Positions 63,842 to 64,000 of a stretch of DNA of 64,000 bases are shown here, piece after piece. Under the pieces are notes generated by a model, which made no database searches, was not told the DNA's origin, and saw nothing but the letters and a program-made list of their open reading frames with translations. The stretch spans positions 496,001 to 560,000 of the forward strand of contig BCHS01000002.1 of the NCBI GenBank assembly GCA_039545275.1, given 5' to 3'. This stretch comes from Pseudomicrostroma phylloplanum. Lineage: Eukaryota; Basidiomycota; Exobasidiomycetes; Microstromatales. Numbering within the stretch: position 1 is the first letter of the stretch; each line of letters begins with the position of its first letter. The position numbers were made by a program, and so were the translations under genes.

Positions 63842-64000
63842 AGAAGAACGTGAAGAAGAAGAAGAAGAATATCAGCCGAAATTAGGCTCAACAACCCAGC
63901 ATTGCGACTCAAAATGTGCGCCCCGCTTGGTCGCCATTCTCGTCGAAGATACCACTAGACACACATTCCCTTGATGCAAATCTCTCAGACGTCACCCTTC

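Overview
The window is a gene-dense stretch of a fungal nuclear chromosome, most likely from a basidiomycete and possibly a smut-related (Ustilaginomycotina) yeast. The reasons are compact genes on both strands, short introns (mostly about 60-150 bases) with GTGAGT-type donors and CAG/TAG acceptors, GC-rich coding sequence, and a purely eukaryotic gene set (proteasome lid, Mediator, MCM, complex I, RNA polymerase II and ribosome-biogenesis factors). I could not run a similarity search, so the lineage is an inference. I see no transposon, CRISPR array, rRNA or convincing tRNA.

I model 29 protein genes, many with exon boundaries resolved by hand. From left to right: a partial nucleolin-like RNA-binding protein (-), an unknown protein (-), complex I subunit NDUFA2/B8 (-), RPN11 (+), an alpha/beta hydrolase (-), a YFH7-like P-loop kinase (+), an MFS drug transporter (-), a DUF1749 hydrolase with an unusual C-terminal tail (-), a conserved unknown protein with SUMO-consensus motifs (+), methionine sulfoxide reductase A (-), quinolinate phosphoribosyltransferase (+), a histidine phosphatase (-), dCMP deaminase (+), ribosomal protein eS1 (-), AFG1 (-), an FHL1-type FHA/forkhead regulator (+), an iron-sulfur L-serine dehydratase (+), a secreted glutaminase A (+), a small coiled-coil protein (-), SELO/FMP40 (+), MED10 (-), a PFA4-type palmitoyltransferase (+), SDA1 (-), DBP7 (+), pyroglutamyl peptidase I (-), MCM4 (+), a NAPE-PLD-like metallo-hydrolase (-), a phosphopantetheinyl transferase (+) and a serine-rich unknown protein (+).

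The genes are mostly unrelated housekeeping genes, but several share themes. Ribosome production is represented by the nucleolin-like protein, eS1, an FHL1-type regulator, SDA1 and DBP7. SDA1 and DBP7 share one divergent promoter that carries adjacent RRPE-like and PAC-like elements. DNA-precursor and replication genes (DCD1, MCM4) carry MCB/E2F-like elements upstream. Mitochondrial functions include NDUFA2, AFG1, SELO and probably the serine dehydratase.

The most unusual observations are the Pex39-like tail on the DUF1749 hydrolase, the bacterial-type Fe-S serine dehydratase with a mitochondrial presequence and a C-terminal cysteine, the four SUMO-consensus motifs in the unknown gene at 13.5-15.3 kb, and two introns whose retention or alternative reading would alter the product. 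I did not find a clearly new multi-gene system.
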